Source: Methanobacteriota archaeon (GTDB lineage Archaea > Nanobdellota > Nanobdellia > Woesearchaeales > SM23-78). From it: 5,541 nucleotides of DNA. The notes below the pieces were generated by a model. The model did not search any database, was not told the origin of the DNA, and saw nothing but the letters and a program-made list of their open reading frames with translations. Of the stretch, positions 4,460 through 5,541 are shown piece by piece. How positions within the stretch are numbered: the stretch's first letter is position 1; each line of letters opens with the position of its first letter. Where the stretch lies: assembly GCA_030637925.1 (NCBI GenBank), contig DAOWFR010000046.1, positions 1-5,541 of the forward strand, written 5' to 3'. The position numbers were made by a program, and so were the translations under genes.

Positions 4460-5541
4460 TTAATTATTTTCTTTTTCAGTTGTATCTTCTTTTAATTCTT
4501 CATTACTCCCTTTAGGAGATTTTTCTATCTCACTTTCCTCTTCTTGTTCTATCACCTCTTTTTCAACACTTTCCTTATTATTCCCATTAGCCTCAATCTT
4601 TGCAATACTAACAACCTTATCTCCTCCACCTAACCTCATAATCCTTACTCCTTGGGTGTTCCTTCCAATAACACTTATATTCTTTACAGGCACTCTTATA
4701 AGAATGCCTTTTTTTGAGACCACCATTATTTCATCATCATTATTAACAACTTTTATTCCTATTACCTTGCCATTCCTTGGGCTGCAAATAATGTTTCTTA
4801 CTCCTTTTCCTCCTCTGCTTATAAGCCTGTACTCTTCTACACCAGTTCTCTTACCATAGCCATTCTCAGTTATTGTTAGCACACATTGATTATCTTTTGC
4901 TATTATCATTCCAACAACATTATCATCCTTACTAAGTCTTATGCCTCTTACACCATGGCTGTTCCTTCCTACAGGTCTTGCATCTGCTTCAAAGAACTTG
5001 ACTGCTTGTCCATTACTACTTGCTATAAGGATTTTCTGATGTCCGTCAGTAAGCACTACTTCTACTACTTCATCTCCTTCATTAAGATTAATACCTATTA
5101 TCCCTCCTTTTCTTGGCCTGCTATAAGCATTTAGCCTTGTCTTTTTAGCCAAGCCTTTTCTTGTTGCAAATAATAGATGATGCTTGTCATCAAACTCTCT
5201 GATAGGAATAACTGCTTGTATCTTTTCATCAGTTTCTACTCTTATAAGATTAACAATGGGTTTTCCTTTACTAATCCTGGATGCTTCTGGTATGTTATAA
5301 ACTTTTAACCAGTAAACCTTTCCTTTATCAGTGAATATTAATAGATAAGAATGAGTATTAGCCACAAACAAGTGCTTTATGAAGTCCTCTTCTTTTGTAG
5401 TAGCACCAATTACTCCTTTTCCTCCTCTTCTCTGGGTCTTATACGCCTCTATTGCTTGCCTTTTAATATAACCAGCATGGCTTATTGTGATAACATTCTC
5501 CTCTGGCTTTATCAAGTCCTCTACATCTATTTCTTCCTCAA
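4460..5541 (-). CDS. gyrA: DNA gyrase subunit A, C-terminal domain (5' part outside window)
   Basis: GyrA with GyrB introduces negative supercoils using ATP. The visible 359 residues cover the C-terminal beta-pinwheel that wraps DNA. The frame is open to the window edge; upstream of the TTG codon at 5513-5515 it reads EEEIDVED in frame, so that TTG is an internal Leu codon. The GyrA box QRRGGKG lies at 5414-5434 and distinguishes gyrase from topoisomerase IV. Repeating blade motifs follow: SRISKGKPIVNL, SRPRKGGIIGINL, GRNSHGVRGIRL, SRGGKGVRNI and GRNTQGVRIMRL, giving the expected six blades with the first box. The last 44 or so residues (4460-4594) form an acidic, Asn- and Lys-containing tail. 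Base composition matches the neighbours, so the gene is not a recent arrival, although archaeal gyrase came originally from bacteria. Confidence 0.95.
   Translation of the reverse strand, partial: EEEIDVEDLIKPEENVITISHAGYIKRQAIEAYKTQRRGGKGVIGATTKEEDFIKHLFVANTHSYLLIFTDKGKVYWLKVYNIPEASRISKGKPIVNLIRVETDEKIQAVIPIREFDDKHHLLFATRKGLAKKTRLNAYSRPRKGGIIGINLNEGDEVVEVVLTDGHQKILIASSNGQAVKFFEADARPVGRNSHGVRGIRLSKDDNVVGMIIAKDNQCVLTITENGYGKRTGVEEYRLISRGGKGVRNIICSPRNGKVIGIKVVNNDDEIMVVSKKGILIRVPVKNISVIGRNTQGVRIMRLGGGDKVVSIAKIEANGNNKESVEKEVIEQEEESEIEKSPKGSNEELKEDTTEKENN

Noticed and set aside
5513..5515. TTG as the start of a separate gyrA-like short protein
   Set aside because: The frame stays open to the window edge and reads IDVEDLIKPEENVITI, which is the normal GyrA linker into the C-terminal domain.
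1..5541. CRISPR array, insertion sequence, integrase or attachment site
   Set aside because: No spaced direct repeats, transposase-like protein or terminal inverted repeats are visible. The only tandem repeat is the coding one at 666-737.

Overview
The window looks like AT-rich archaeal chromosome, probably from a small-genome lineage such as Woesearchaeota or a related DPANN group (the lineage is inferred). Archaeal markers are a RadA C-terminus, RadB, an archaeal-type ribosomal protein uS2, a TRAM-domain protein and a RibL-like nucleotidyltransferase. Archaeal TATA boxes lie about 26-31 bases before several start codons. DNA gyrase subunit A is also present; archaea obtained it from bacteria and only some lineages keep it. 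TAA, TGA and TAG all act as stops, so nothing suggests a recoded genome.

Left part (1-2165, all + strand): the last quarter of radA, then a T-rich terminator. Next are a TRAM protein with a long Glu/Pro repeat tail and the RNA 2',3'-cyclic phosphodiesterase thpR. The uS2 gene (rpsB) follows, starting at the ATG at 1569 behind a Shine-Dalgarno. Between thpR and rpsB lies a GC-rich segment (1451-1550) with several strong inverted repeats. It begins almost exactly where the TATA box at 1418-1425 should start transcription, so it is probably a structured rpsB leader or a small RNA.

Middle part (2181-4249, all - strand, read right to left): a four-helix membrane protein of unknown function, translationally coupled to a soluble protein of unknown function; then a RibL-like FAD synthase; then RadB. 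RadB meets rpsB tail to tail with a 15-base gap. radB, ribL and the membrane protein each have their own TATA box and appear leaderless or nearly so.

Right part (4250-5541): a divergent promoter region separates the membrane protein from a 34-residue single-helix microprotein on the + strand. That microprotein converges on the C-terminal domain of gyrA, whose 5' part lies outside the window.

The recognised genes serve housekeeping roles: recombination and repair (RadA, RadB), DNA supercoiling (GyrA), translation and RNA processing (uS2, ThpR, TRAM) and cofactor synthesis (RibL). I see no mobile element, CRISPR array or defence cassette. The novel material is the structured RNA before rpsB, the membrane microprotein, the TRAM tail and the coupled pair of unknown genes.
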